This document shows, piece after piece, positions 23,748-31,253 of a DNA stretch of 31,253 bases. The DNA is from Candidatus Bathyarchaeota archaeon. Its GTDB lineage: Archaea > Thermoproteota > Bathyarchaeia > Bathyarchaeales > DTEX01. How positions within the stretch are numbered: the stretch's first letter is position 1; each line of letters begins with the position of its first letter. The stretch is taken from assembly GCA_018397055.1 (NCBI GenBank), contig JAGTQS010000008.1, positions 1 to 31,253 of the forward strand. Direction: 5' to 3'. A program made the translations under genes and the position numbers. Under the pieces are notes generated by a model that saw only the letters and a program-made list of their open reading frames with translations, made no database searches and had not been told where the DNA came from.

Positions 23748-24320
23748 TTATCGAGCATGAAAAGCTATTCTTTCCATCTCGTTTCGTTTCTGCACAGCAT
23801 AACTCGAAGAATCTCTGTTAGCAGCTGCGATTATCTCGTCAGCTAAACATTCCTCTAAGGGTTTTGGGTTACCAAAAGCTGCTTTTCTTACGCCCTCTGC
23901 GATGAAACGTAAGGCTAAGTCGACTCTTCTTTGAGGCGAAATGTCCACCGCTTGTTGATATGCAACTCCACCGTAACTGATTCTCGTTATATCTTCACAA
24001 GGTGCAGAGTTCTCAACTGCTTGAACAAGAACTTGAACAGGATTTTGCCCTGTTCGCAAGTAGATAATTTCAAAGGCGTTTCTGACGTAGTTTATCGCCC
24101 TAATCTTTTTTCCAGCATTTTGACCTGGACGCATCAGATTGTTTATTAGCCTTTCAACAATATTCACTTTAGACTTGTGGAATCTCCGGTGTTCGTGCCT
24201 TCCCATTGAATGAGGTACACTGACTGGTTCAACCGAAATGTATCTTTGAAGGCCCACGTCTTTAACCTCAACATTGAAGCTCCATTTGCCAAAGAGTTGA
24301 GGCACCTCTTGCTTACTCAC
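23748..24320 (-). CDS. rps7: Ribosomal protein uS7
   Basis: This small-subunit protein binds the 3' major domain of 16S rRNA and nucleates head assembly. The 190 residues include LFGKWSF near the N-terminus, VPHSMGRHEHRRF, IVERLINNLMRPGQNAGKKIRA, the PVQVLVQAVENSAPCEDITRISYGG segment and RRVDLALRFIAEGVRKAAF, all typical of archaeal S7. I place the start at GTG 24320 because aggtga lies just upstream; GTG 24329 overlaps that site and would add three residues. In many archaea it is next to rps12 and elongation factor genes, but here it is alone between argF and fwdA. Confidence 0.96.
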   Translation of the reverse strand: MSKQEVPQLFGKWSFNVEVKDVGLQRYISVEPVSVPHSMGRHEHRRFHKSKVNIVERLINNLMRPGQNAGKKIRAINYVRNAFEIIYLRTGQNPVQVLVQAVENSAPCEDITRISYGGVAYQQAVDISPQRRVDLALRFIAEGVRKAAFGNPKPLEECLADEIIAAANRDSSSYAVQKRNEMERIAFHAR

Positions 24321-24399
24321 TTCTTTCACCTTAAATGGAATCCTCTAAGTTTGAACCTTGCTGAATTATATAAGTATTATGAAAACACATGTTGTATGC

Positions 24400-25317
24400 C
24401 TAAGCAATAATTTTTATAAGTATTGCTTTTGCTGTATGTAAACGGTTTTCAGCCTGGTCCCAAATTATTGATTGTGAACCATCCATAACTTCATCTGTGA
24501 CCTCTTCTCCGCGATGTGCGGGTAGACAATGCATGAACAAAGCGTTTTCTGAGGTATATTTGAAAAGCTCTGAGGTAACTTGGTATTTTGGTAGGAAAGT
24601 TTTGAGTCGCGTTTCTTTTTCAGGTTCGTCTCCCATCGAGACCAATGTGTCTGTATAAATCACATTGGCGTTTCTAACAGCGTCGATTGGTTCTCGAAAT
24701 ATCTCAATTTTTGAGCCGCTTTCTTTGGCGTTCATTTTAGCCTTTTCTTGCGCTGTGCTGTGCGGTTCATATCCAATAGGGCATGCAACTGAAATATTGA
24801 TTCCAAGTTTTGAACATCCGATAAGCAAGGAGTTACAAACGTTGTTTCCGTCACCAACGTAAGCAACTTTCAAATTATCTAGGGTTTCAAACTTTTCCCA
24901 AATTGTATAAAGATCAGCGATCGTTTGGCATGGGTGATATAAATCTGAAAGAGCGTTTATCACTGGAATTTCCGCATAGTTTGCCATTTCTTCAAGGTCG
25001 GAATGTTTATTGACTCTGGCAATAACGCAATCTAAGTAGCGGCTGAGGACGCGAGCAGTGTCAGCTATAGTCTCTCCTCTTCCCAACTGTGACTCGGCCC
25101 ACCCAAGATAAATAGAATGCCCACTTAATTGGTTTATAGCAACCTCAAAAGAGACCCTTGTACGAGTCGAAGGTTTCTGGAAAAGGAGGGCAATTGATTT
25201 TCCTTTAAGAATGTTAGAGTCGCATTTTTTCAGCTTGAATTTTTTTGTGGTTCTAAGAATATCCCATATTTCCTTTTCAGAAAATTCCTGCAATGTAAGA
25301 AAATTATGCTTCTTCAT
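24400..25317 (-). CDS. argF: Ornithine carbamoyltransferase
   Basis: This enzyme joins carbamoyl phosphate and ornithine to give citrulline in arginine biosynthesis. It is 305 residues. The carbamoyl-phosphate loop STRTR is at 50-54, HPCQ at 128-131, the ornithine-binding D-x-x-x-S-M-G-D-E at 223-231 and HCLPAHRG at 263-270. These distinguish it from aspartate carbamoyltransferase. The ATG start has a TATA candidate (aaaaatatatatt on the minus strand) about 60-70 bases upstream. It precedes uS7 on the same strand by about 70 bases, so the two may be cotranscribed. Confidence 0.97.
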   Translation of the reverse strand: MKKHNFLTLQEFSEKEIWDILRTTKKFKLKKCDSNILKGKSIALLFQKPSTRTRVSFEVAINQLSGHSIYLGWAESQLGRGETIADTARVLSRYLDCVIARVNKHSDLEEMANYAEIPVINALSDLYHPCQTIADLYTIWEKFETLDNLKVAYVGDGNNVCNSLLIGCSKLGINISVACPIGYEPHSTAQEKAKMNAKESGSKIEIFREPIDAVRNANVIYTDTLVSMGDEPEKETRLKTFLPKYQVTSELFKYTSENALFMHCLPAHRGEEVTDEVMDGSQSIIWDQAENRLHTAKAILIKIIA

Positions 25318-25377
25318 GTTTCAAGTTTCCTAATTTACAGCTTTAGTTTAATTATCTTCACTAAAATTTTCATTACG

Positions 25378-25390
25378 AATATATATTTTT
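25378..25390 (-). promoter_or_regulatory. TATA-box candidate for argF
   Basis: The minus-strand sequence aaaaatatatatt predicts transcription near 25355 and a leader of about 35 bases before ATG 25317. It lies just downstream of the hairpin that may end the pth2-truD transcript. Confidence 0.45.
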
Positions 25391-25395
25391 CGGTT

Positions 25396-25436
25396 AAAAA
25401 TTATCAAAAAATAATATTAATGACCGAAAATGGTCA
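25396..25436 (-). terminator. Hairpin plus T-rich tail after truD
   Basis: Reading on the minus strand, tgacc-attttc-ggtca (25436-25421) forms a five-base-pair hairpin. It is followed by the T-rich ttaatattattttttg. It begins 28 bases after the truD stop and before the argF promoter, a fitting place for transcript ending. It could alternatively be a regulator site upstream of argF. Confidence 0.4.
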
Positions 25437-25463
25437 ATAAATGTTTTGAAGACTCTCAATGTC

Positions 25464-26837
25464 TTAAAACCCTGCATCCACAAGATCAATTGGCTTCATG
25501 AACTCTCTTAAAACAACCGTCGCATAAGAGCCTTTATGAAGCATAAACCTAAACCTTACTGCAAAATTACCTCGATCAATATTATGTTTGTCCTCTTCAA
25601 AAGTAACATCAAAGTTCATAAGAGGAATTAGGACACTTCTTAGACCGCCAGCTGCGCTTGCTTCAGGCATATCCATCAAGTAAAAATCTTTTGGGGAAAT
25701 ATTTTCCTCTTTTAGAACTTGTCTTTCAATTTGTCCTTGGATCCCTTTAGAAACGCCTTGGTTATACCCTACTAATGGTAGAGCAATGGCAAGTTCTTTT
25801 CTTCTGATTGCCTCTCTAATTTCAAAGGATTCGTCTGGCTTTGCATTTCTGAAATTGTTTGTTGGTAATCCGTTTTTGTCTAAACTAACCACAAAGTCAC
25901 CTGGGTAAGCTTCGTTAAGAGATAAGCCATGTTTTATTCTTTCGCTGAGGAACCTATTAAAAAGATAAGACTGGTAGGCTTGTACAAAAAGCACCCGAAT
26001 GGTACGGGGAATCTTACGGAAAGCTCCTAAGAAGTCGTTTGGATATCTTGAAAGGTGAAGCAACATCAGTCTCTCGTAAAAAAGTCTCCGTGGAAAGAAC
26101 CGTAGACAACTCTTGTAGTCCCCCGTTTCTCTTAGCCTTTCTCGGGCTCTAGATGCACGGCGATGCTCATATACGCTGGGTTCTGAAAGAAAAATCAAGG
26201 CTGCCTTTTCATATTCACCTCTAACGATGTGACGTCCAACTTTATGAGTAAACGGTCTAATAGTTCCGAATCTTTGATGCCCAAAAAAATTCGGAACCCC
26301 CCAAAAAACGTCAATTTGATGTTTTGTTTCTTCAATTCTTTGTTTTGCTTCCTCAATAGAACATTCAATTGCCCTTACTTTTATGTCGAACTGGTTGCCA
26401 AAAAGAACCTTAGATGAAATTTTCTCAGGCGAAAATCGGGTTGGAATAATAGCCGCATTTTCTAGATTTATCTCGCTTATTTTTTCAAGGGGTACACCGC
26501 CAATACTTATGTGCTGTGCAGTCAAAGCCCTCGCGTCTTTTATTCCAGATATGCTAATTCTTTCTTCATCAATATCTAATTGCCGAGCTATTGTTCTTAA
26601 GGCTGAAAATGTATCCCAACCCTTCTTTACCAGAACGCAAATAACGTAACGTTCGGGATTAGAAGTTGGTCTGTTTATGTTGGCGACAACAACGGAAGCT
26701 TTTGAGCCATCAATCAACACCTCTTCAACAACGAAGTCTTCTGGAACAACCCGGATCTTTCCGCCGATCCCAAGGCTTCTAGAAGCATAAACCATTATTC
26801 CAAAATCTGCATCAAGAGAAGACACTTCAGTCGTCAT
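25464..26837 (-). CDS. truD: tRNA pseudouridine(13) synthase TruD
   Basis: TruD isomerises uridine 13 of tRNAs to pseudouridine. The 457-residue protein has FVVEEVL near the N-terminus, the catalytic aspartate D101 in SGIKDARALTAQ, the FFGHQRFGTIRPFTHKVG segment and the TRUD insertion domain around residues 180-370, ending with VLREFMKP. The reading frame stays open to 26921, but that extension would overlap pth2. I choose ATG 26837 because aagga lies six bases upstream and the family N-terminus follows. It is 19 bases after pth2, so both probably share a transcript for tRNA metabolism. Confidence 0.95.
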   Translation of the reverse strand: MTTEVSSLDADFGIMVYASRSLGIGGKIRVVPEDFVVEEVLIDGSKASVVVANINRPTSNPERYVICVLVKKGWDTFSALRTIARQLDIDEERISISGIKDARALTAQHISIGGVPLEKISEINLENAAIIPTRFSPEKISSKVLFGNQFDIKVRAIECSIEEAKQRIEETKHQIDVFWGVPNFFGHQRFGTIRPFTHKVGRHIVRGEYEKAALIFLSEPSVYEHRRASRARERLRETGDYKSCLRFFPRRLFYERLMLLHLSRYPNDFLGAFRKIPRTIRVLFVQAYQSYLFNRFLSERIKHGLSLNEAYPGDFVVSLDKNGLPTNNFRNAKPDESFEIREAIRRKELAIALPLVGYNQGVSKGIQGQIERQVLKEENISPKDFYLMDMPEASAAGGLRSVLIPLMNFDVTFEEDKHNIDRGNFAVRFRFMLHKGSYATVVLREFMKPIDLVDAGF

Positions 26838-26856
26838 ATTTATCCTTGAGTGAACT

Positions 26857-27255
26857 TTAATAAAGTGAAAGGGTTCCCGTGACTTTATCGATAAGATTTG
26901 ATGGAGCAGGTCCAATACCAAGAGCTGTTATGGTTCCTGGTGGAAGCTCAGTTAATCCCATGTCAGAAACGAGGTATGTTGGTATATCAAGTTTCTTAGC
27001 TTTTTTCTCCAATTCTTGTAATTCTTCTTTCGAATTGGCCTTTAAAACTATTTTACGTTGCCCTTCTTGCATCCAATTACGGAACCATTGTGGATGTCTC
27101 TTTTTTGTTTCTTCTGATGCGGAAACAGCGCCATGACAGGCTTGAACTGCGGCTTTTCCACAACTCATATTCAGGTCTATCCTTAATATTATTGCTTGTT
27201 TATATCCGAATGGTTGCGGTGTATCCTTTTGTCCTTTTCTTTTTTCTTTGTTCAT
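26857..27255 (-). CDS. pth2: Peptidyl-tRNA hydrolase, archaeal/eukaryal type (Pth2)
   Basis: Pth2 releases peptides from peptidyl-tRNAs that drop off ribosomes. The 132 residues show KQAIILRIDLNMSCGKAAVQACHGAV (19-44), with the Met-Ser-x-GK-x-A-x-Q-x-x-H core. Also visible are KIVLKANSKEELQEL, YLVSDMGLTELPPGT and the C-terminal TALGIGPAP and DKVTG. A basic 15-residue N-terminal extension (MNKEKRKGQKDTPQP) is slightly longer than usual. It is first in a two-gene unit with truD and divergent from the DUF2096-like gene across 255 bases. Confidence 0.96.
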   Translation of the reverse strand: MNKEKRKGQKDTPQPFGYKQAIILRIDLNMSCGKAAVQACHGAVSASEETKKRHPQWFRNWMQEGQRKIVLKANSKEELQELEKKAKKLDIPTYLVSDMGLTELPPGTITALGIGPAPSNLIDKVTGTLSLY

Positions 27256-27510
27256 GCATCTTTTACCTTCATATCCGTCGTTATATGACTAAATTTAAGG
27301 TATTAACAGTTTTCCGATTCTTCATAATTACATATATTCGTGCGTATTAGAAACAAATATTTGGATTTTCACTTTTTTTTTCTTCAAGGTAAATGCTTAG
27401 ACAGGATAAGGAATAAAGGATTTTAGGAGCTTGGAGGTTGACTTTGAGGCTTGTATATGCGATGAAGCCAATTTCAAGGTTGTTTTGCATTGGGATGCGA
27501 GGTTAAAAAC

Positions 27511-28038
27511 ATGGATTATGAGGCTATATGGGAGCTCATGTCTAACTTGATTGTAGAGCTGCGAAATAAGGGTGAAGTAATCCCAGCTAACATTATGAGC
27601 GACCTGCGAGCTGCTAAAACTATAATGGAAATTTATAAGGTTGACCAATCGCATTCTGAAATCCTTCAAAAGGTCGAGGAGTACCTTGCTAATCTCGAAT
27701 CAACTTTGTTTCCTTTAGCAGAAAAGAGGCTTGGTGAAACAGAAATGGAAAAATGGTTAAGAAATCTTGCAGAATTACAAAGACACGAAACATTATGGAA
27801 ACCTATACCATCTAGGGGAGTTCCTGTTGGAGTTCCTCGTGAATACAAATGGATGAGGATTGAACCTTTAGAAACGGTTACAATCGAAAAGGTGAAGCAT
27901 CTTGCTGAACAAAATGGACTGAGATTCACCATTCAAACCAATGGGACCGTCTTAGTCTTTGGAGAGGAACAAAAGCTGAAACATTTTGTCAAAAACGTGG
28001 CTAAGGAATTACAAAAAATGGAAAGACATAATTCGTAA
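27511..28038 (+). CDS. Archaeal conserved protein upstream of smc, resembles DUF2096
   Basis: This 175-residue protein looks like the uncharacterised archaeal DUF2096 family; the match is from memory and not certain. It has an N-terminal helical half (YEAIWELMSNLIVELRNKG, then IMSDLRAAKTIMEIYKVD). A middle segment has WKPIPSRGVPVGVPREYKWMR, and a C-terminal alpha/beta unit (TIEKVKHLAEQNGLRFTIQTNG) could bind nucleic acid or protein. No catalytic motif is seen. ATG 27511 is preferred over TTG 27490 because gaggt lies seven bases upstream. It is 50 bases before smc on the same strand, so a shared transcript and a chromosome-related role are possible. Confidence 0.78.
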   Translation: MDYEAIWELMSNLIVELRNKGEVIPANIMSDLRAAKTIMEIYKVDQSHSEILQKVEEYLANLESTLFPLAEKRLGETEMEKWLRNLAELQRHETLWKPIPSRGVPVGVPREYKWMRIEPLETVTIEKVKHLAEQNGLRFTIQTNGTVLVFGEEQKLKHFVKNVAKELQKMERHNS

Positions 28039-28088
28039 AAGAATAATGAGATGAAAAAATTTCAAAGTCGGTTTGTTGAGGAATAAAA

Positions 28089-31000
28089 ATGCCTTTTATA
28101 AAGAAAATTGAGGTTAGTGGTTTTAAAACGTTTGGAAAGAAAACAACATTGATGTTTGATAAAGGATTTACGGCAATAACTGGGCCGAACGGGAGTGGAA
28201 AAACCAACATAATTGACGCTGTTCTTTTTTGTTTAGGCGAACTTAGCTCAAGAAGGCTTAGGGCAGAAAACTTTTCAAAATTAATTTTCAGCGGGGACCC
28301 TAACTCGGATTCAAGAAAGAAAGATCGCGCTAAGGTCGTTATTCAGTTTGATAATTCGGACAATCGTTTGCCAACTGATACCGCGACAGTAACGCTTTCA
28401 AGAGAAATAGACCATGAGGGGCAAAGCATTTTCAGAATTAATGGTCGAAGGGTCTCTAGAGCCTATGCCATGGAGATTCTTTCAATGGCAGGTATCAGTC
28501 CCTATGGGCATAATGTGGTTCTTCAGGGTACGCTTACGAGATTGGCTGAGATTTCTCCTATGGAACGCAGGAAAATTATAGAGGATATGATAGGTATTGC
28601 TACATATGATGCGGAGAAGGCTGAAGCAGATGAAAAGTTGAAAGCAGCAGACATCTCGATTAGAACAGCAATGGGGCAAGTAAGTGAGGTTCAGAACAGA
28701 ATTGAAGCTCTAGAGAGAGAAAGAAATGACCTTCTGCGTCACGATTTCATTCAAGGCGAAATTAGACGTTTTGAAGCAGCTAAGTTGTCTTATGAGATGA
28801 CAACTAACCAAAAAAAGATTGGTGAATTGGATACACAGATTGGTGTTTTAGAAAAAAAGATCCAAGCGATACGAACTCAGAGAGAAACCTTACAGTCAAA
28901 ACGTCACGAGGTTGAGGTAGAGTGGAGAAAACTTGGCTTTGAAGAGGTTGAGGCTAACCAAACGAAGCTTTTCCAGATCCAGATGGAATTAGGAGACTTA
29001 AGATCGAAGCTGGTTGAACTTTCGACAAAAATTTCATCTAACAAAACAAGTTTGGATAACCTTACAAGGGTAAAACAGAATGCTGAACAACAGATCGAGT
29101 TTCTTAGTCAAGAAATTGAAAATGTTAAGAATAAGATTAAGGAACTTGCTCCAATTCGGGATTCGCTGAAAAAGGAGATTGCTGAGAAACAATCAGCTTT
29201 TGAAATAGTAAATAAAGAAACAATGAAAGCTAGATCCAGCATAAATGAGGTAACAAGAAAGTTACGTGAGACTGAAAACCAAATTGAACAGATACATAGA
29301 GAAGTAATAAAGCTTCGAAGCCAACGGGCAGAAACCGAATCCAAAGTCAACATTTTTTCAGAAAGGCTCAGAAACCTTGAGGATAGAAGGGTCGACTATG
29401 CCGATGCATCAAATAGGCTTGAAAAGTCTTTGCAGGATTTAGAAAATATACGCAAAGAACGAACAGAACGATTAACTATGCTAAGGGAGTCTCTTAAGAA
29501 AAAAATAGAGAAAAAAGAAGCTCTAGAGTCAGAAATTAAGGAAGCAGAGAAAATTGCTGGTGTTGCCAAGGAAGCTCTTGTGGAATTTGAGACCCGCAAG
29601 GAACTGGTTAATAAGTTCACAATAGAGGAGAATGCCTTAAAATATATAGAAAAATCATCTGAAGAAGGCATTATCAAGGGTGTTATAGGTCGTCTAAAGA
29701 ATCTGATAAGCGTCAAAAATGGTTATGAATGTGCTGTCGAAGCTGCAGCTGCTGGATGGCTTAACGCGCTCGTTGTTGACAATTTGGAAACCGCCTTTGT
29801 GTGTGTTGAAACACTGCGGCAACTTAAACTTGGGAGAATAAAGATTATTCCGCTTAAAGGATTATCAAGCCTCAGAACGGACGGTTTTCCGCAGATTGAG
29901 GGAACAAAAGATAAGGTCATGTCTTTCGTTAAGTATGATCCGGCACATGAAGCTGCTGTTTCATTTGTTTTAGGCGATACTTTTTTGGCAGCTGACGAAA
30001 AAACAGCTCTAACGATCTCTCATGCTGGGTATCGTTCTGTTACAAAGGCTGGTGATCTTTACGAGGCTGGAGGTGGTGTTGAAAGCGGATTCTATCGAGC
30101 ACCTGTTGATTTTTCATCCTTTGTGCCTAGCGAGTCAGCCCTAAAGGATCTTGATAAGGCTGTAACTACGTTGAAGGCGAATTTGACCAAAAGAGAGCTC
30201 GATATTAACGAGTTGGAAAAAGAAATCGTGAGTGTACAGAATGAAATAACTGCTTCAGCTGAAGCCTTGGGAAAGCTTGAGTCAGATATTGATGGAACAC
30301 GAAAAAGCATTCATGAAACGAAACGAAGTATTATGCGTGTTGAAGAGAATATAGCAGCCTTAAAAAATAGTCTTGAGAAAGAGAAAGCGCAAATAGGATT
30401 TTTTGATGATGCAATAAAAGGGCATTCGTTGGAAGAGAACAGGCTAAAAGATGAACTTGACCGTCTTAAGCGTGATGTTGACTCTTCAGCAGCTCAAGAA
30501 AGAGAACAAAAACGTGAGACGTTGGGAACTGAACTTATCACGTTAAGGCAAAAACTTAGTCAAGTTGAAACCCAATTTTCTTCCCTTCAGTCTAAATTGG
30601 AAACTACGTTAAAGGTGGAATTAGAGAATGCATGTGTTCAAAGGGATAAGATGTCGAGTCAAATAACAACTTTGAATCAAGAAGTTGAAAAACTTGGCAT
30701 TGAAAAGGAGGCAATTCAGAATAAAATTAGAGATCTTGAGGTTGTTAAGGATCAATTATCCAAATCGTTATTAACTTTAAAGGGTGAATCACAGAAGTAC
30801 ACAGTGCATATTGATGAGATAGATAATAAACTTCGGGTTCTTGAAGATGAATATGAGCAGTCTGATAAGTTACTGGATGAATTAAGGCTTAACCATCAAA
30901 CTTTAAATCTTCTGGTTGAAAGACAACTTGATCAACTTAAGAACCTTGGATATGGAGAACCTTTTATCATTCCTTCTAAAAGCATCCAAGATGTTGAGGC

Positions 31001-31253
31001 TTCGTTAAAAATGATGAGGCTTGAGTTAGAACGGATAGGCGCTGTTAATCAGCTTGCGCAGACACAGTATGAGGATCAGATCTCGAAGTACAAGGAACTT
31101 TCAATACGCATGAATGAGTTGGAGAAAGAAAGAATGACGATTGTTGAGTTTATTGAAGAGATTGAGAGAAAGAAATACAACTCTTTCATGGAGGCTTTCA
31201 ACAAAATTAACGAAAGAATTGACAGATATTTCTCAAAGCTTACTGATGGAGGA
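28089..31253 (+). CDS. smc: Chromosome segregation protein SMC, 3' end cut by the window
   Basis: SMC is the ATPase that organises and separates chromosomes. The window holds 1055 codons without a stop, so only the last part is missing. The N-terminal ATPase half has Walker A GPNGSGKTN (32-40), the SSRRLRAENFSKLIFSG segment, and the Q-loop near Q146 (NVVLQGTL). A long coiled coil spans about 175-505. The hinge domain follows (about 520-665; IIKGVIGRLKNLISVK, AAAAGWLNALVVDN, AGDLYEAGGGVESGF). The return coiled coil runs to about 1020, and the sequence stops at KLTDGG, just before the ABC signature and Walker B. ATG 28089 has gagg upstream. It is probably transcribed with the DUF2096-like gene. 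Confidence 0.97.
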   Translation, partial: MPFIKKIEVSGFKTFGKKTTLMFDKGFTAITGPNGSGKTNIIDAVLFCLGELSSRRLRAENFSKLIFSGDPNSDSRKKDRAKVVIQFDNSDNRLPTDTATVTLSREIDHEGQSIFRINGRRVSRAYAMEILSMAGISPYGHNVVLQGTLTRLAEISPMERRKIIEDMIGIATYDAEKAEADEKLKAADISIRTAMGQVSEVQNRIEALERERNDLLRHDFIQGEIRRFEAAKLSYEMTTNQKKIGELDTQIGVLEKKIQAIRTQRETLQSKRHEVEVEWRKLGFEEVEANQTKLFQIQMELGDLRSKLVELSTKISSNKTSLDNLTRVKQNAEQQIEFLSQEIENVKNKIKELAPIRDSLKKEIAEKQSAFEIVNKETMKARSSINEVTRKLRETENQIEQIHREVIKLRSQRAETESKVNIFSERLRNLEDRRVDYADASNRLEKSLQDLENIRKERTERLTMLRESLKKKIEKKEALESEIKEAEKIAGVAKEALVEFETRKELVNKFTIEENALKYIEKSSEEGIIKGVIGRLKNLISVKNGYECAVEAAAAGWLNALVVDNLETAFVCVETLRQLKLGRIKIIPLKGLSSLRTDGFPQIEGTKDKVMSFVKYDPAHEAAVSFVLGDTFLAADEKTALTISHAGYRSVTKAGDLYEAGGGVESGFYRAPVDFSSFVPSESALKDLDKAVTTLKANLTKRELDINELEKEIVSVQNEITASAEALGKLESDIDGTRKSIHETKRSIMRVEENIAALKNSLEKEKAQIGFFDDAIKGHSLEENRLKDELDRLKRDVDSSAAQEREQKRETLGTELITLRQKLSQVETQFSSLQSKLETTLKVELENACVQRDKMSSQITTLNQEVEKLGIEKEAIQNKIRDLEVVKDQLSKSLLTLKGESQKYTVHIDEIDNKLRVLEDEYEQSDKLLDELRLNHQTLNLLVERQLDQLKNLGYGEPFIIPSKSIQDVEASLKMMRLELERIGAVNQLAQTQYEDQISKYKELSIRMNELEKERMTIVEFIEEIERKKYNSFMEAFNKINERIDRYFSKLTDGG

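Noticed and set aside
26838..26921. Longer truD start
   Set aside because: The added 28 residues overlap pth2, do not match the TruD family, and the ATG at 26837 has its own ribosome site.
27438..27506. 22-codon upstream ORF before the DUF2096-like gene (TTG start)
   Set aside because: It overlaps the purine-rich stretch ggaggt, has no recognisable features and could arise by chance.
1..31253. Search for CRISPR repeats, tRNA genes, transposases and attachment sites
   Set aside because: No regularly spaced repeats, no cloverleaf-like segments with GTTC-type loops and no transposase or integrase motifs were seen in the intergenic stretches by eye.

Overview
This window looks like a chromosome segment of an uncultured archaeon, most likely in or near Candidatus Bathyarchaeia (Thermoproteota). 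The evidence is the gene content: archaeal-type S-adenosylmethionine synthetase, uS7, TruD, Pth2, SMC, and tetrahydromethanopterin-linked C1 genes (fwdA, fwdC, mch). Archaeal TATA boxes sit about 25-60 bases before several starts, TTG and GTG starts are common, and a GGTGA ribosome-binding motif recurs. The lineage is inferred from family knowledge, not from a search. No tRNA, rRNA, CRISPR array, insertion sequence or prophage was seen.

Layout. (1) 1-621: an uncertain, possibly decayed ORF. (2) 622-5742: a GC-richer carbohydrate cluster with a GH51 arabinofuranosidase, two Gfo/Idh/MocA oxidoreductases and a URO-D-superfamily protein. (3) 5887-6723: remains of a winged-helix gene and a VIT/CCC1-like membrane transporter gene, both frameshifted. 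(4) 7080-11686: MEMO1 family protein, S-adenosylmethionine synthetase, a divergent HTH-CBS regulator, and glutamine-dependent NAD synthetase. (5) 11815-16724: an Lrp/AsnC regulator divergent from glutamine synthetase, two stand-alone Lrp-type RAM proteins, a LeuA/homocitrate-synthase family enzyme and a core MetE-type protein. (6) 16805-19996: zinc-ribbon protein, PPP-family phosphatase, FrhB-type ferredoxin flavoprotein, ECF S-component-like membrane protein. (7) 20050-23569 (minus): fwdA-fwdC-mch. (8) 23748-27255 (minus): uS7, ornithine carbamoyltransferase, TruD, Pth2. (9) 27511-31253 (plus): a DUF2096-like protein and SMC, cut by the window edge before its C-terminal ATPase half.

How the genes may work together. 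FwdA/FwdC and Mch belong to the formylmethanofuran/H4MPT branch of the archaeal Wood-Ljungdahl pathway, and the FrhB-type protein nearby could supply electrons. Glutamine synthetase, the Lrp protein, the RAM proteins and the amidotransferase NAD synthetase form a nitrogen-centred neighbourhood. MetE-like protein and S-adenosylmethionine synthetase both concern the methionine/AdoMet cycle.

I do not see a clearly new multi-gene system. The most unusual signals are two perfect AT palindromes, 32 bp centre to centre, between lrp and glnA; an fwdC gene whose conserved N-terminus has no normal start codon and lies in frame after the fwdA TGA; the pair of HTH-less RAM proteins after glnA; and the HTH-CBS regulator facing the S-adenosylmethionine synthetase gene.
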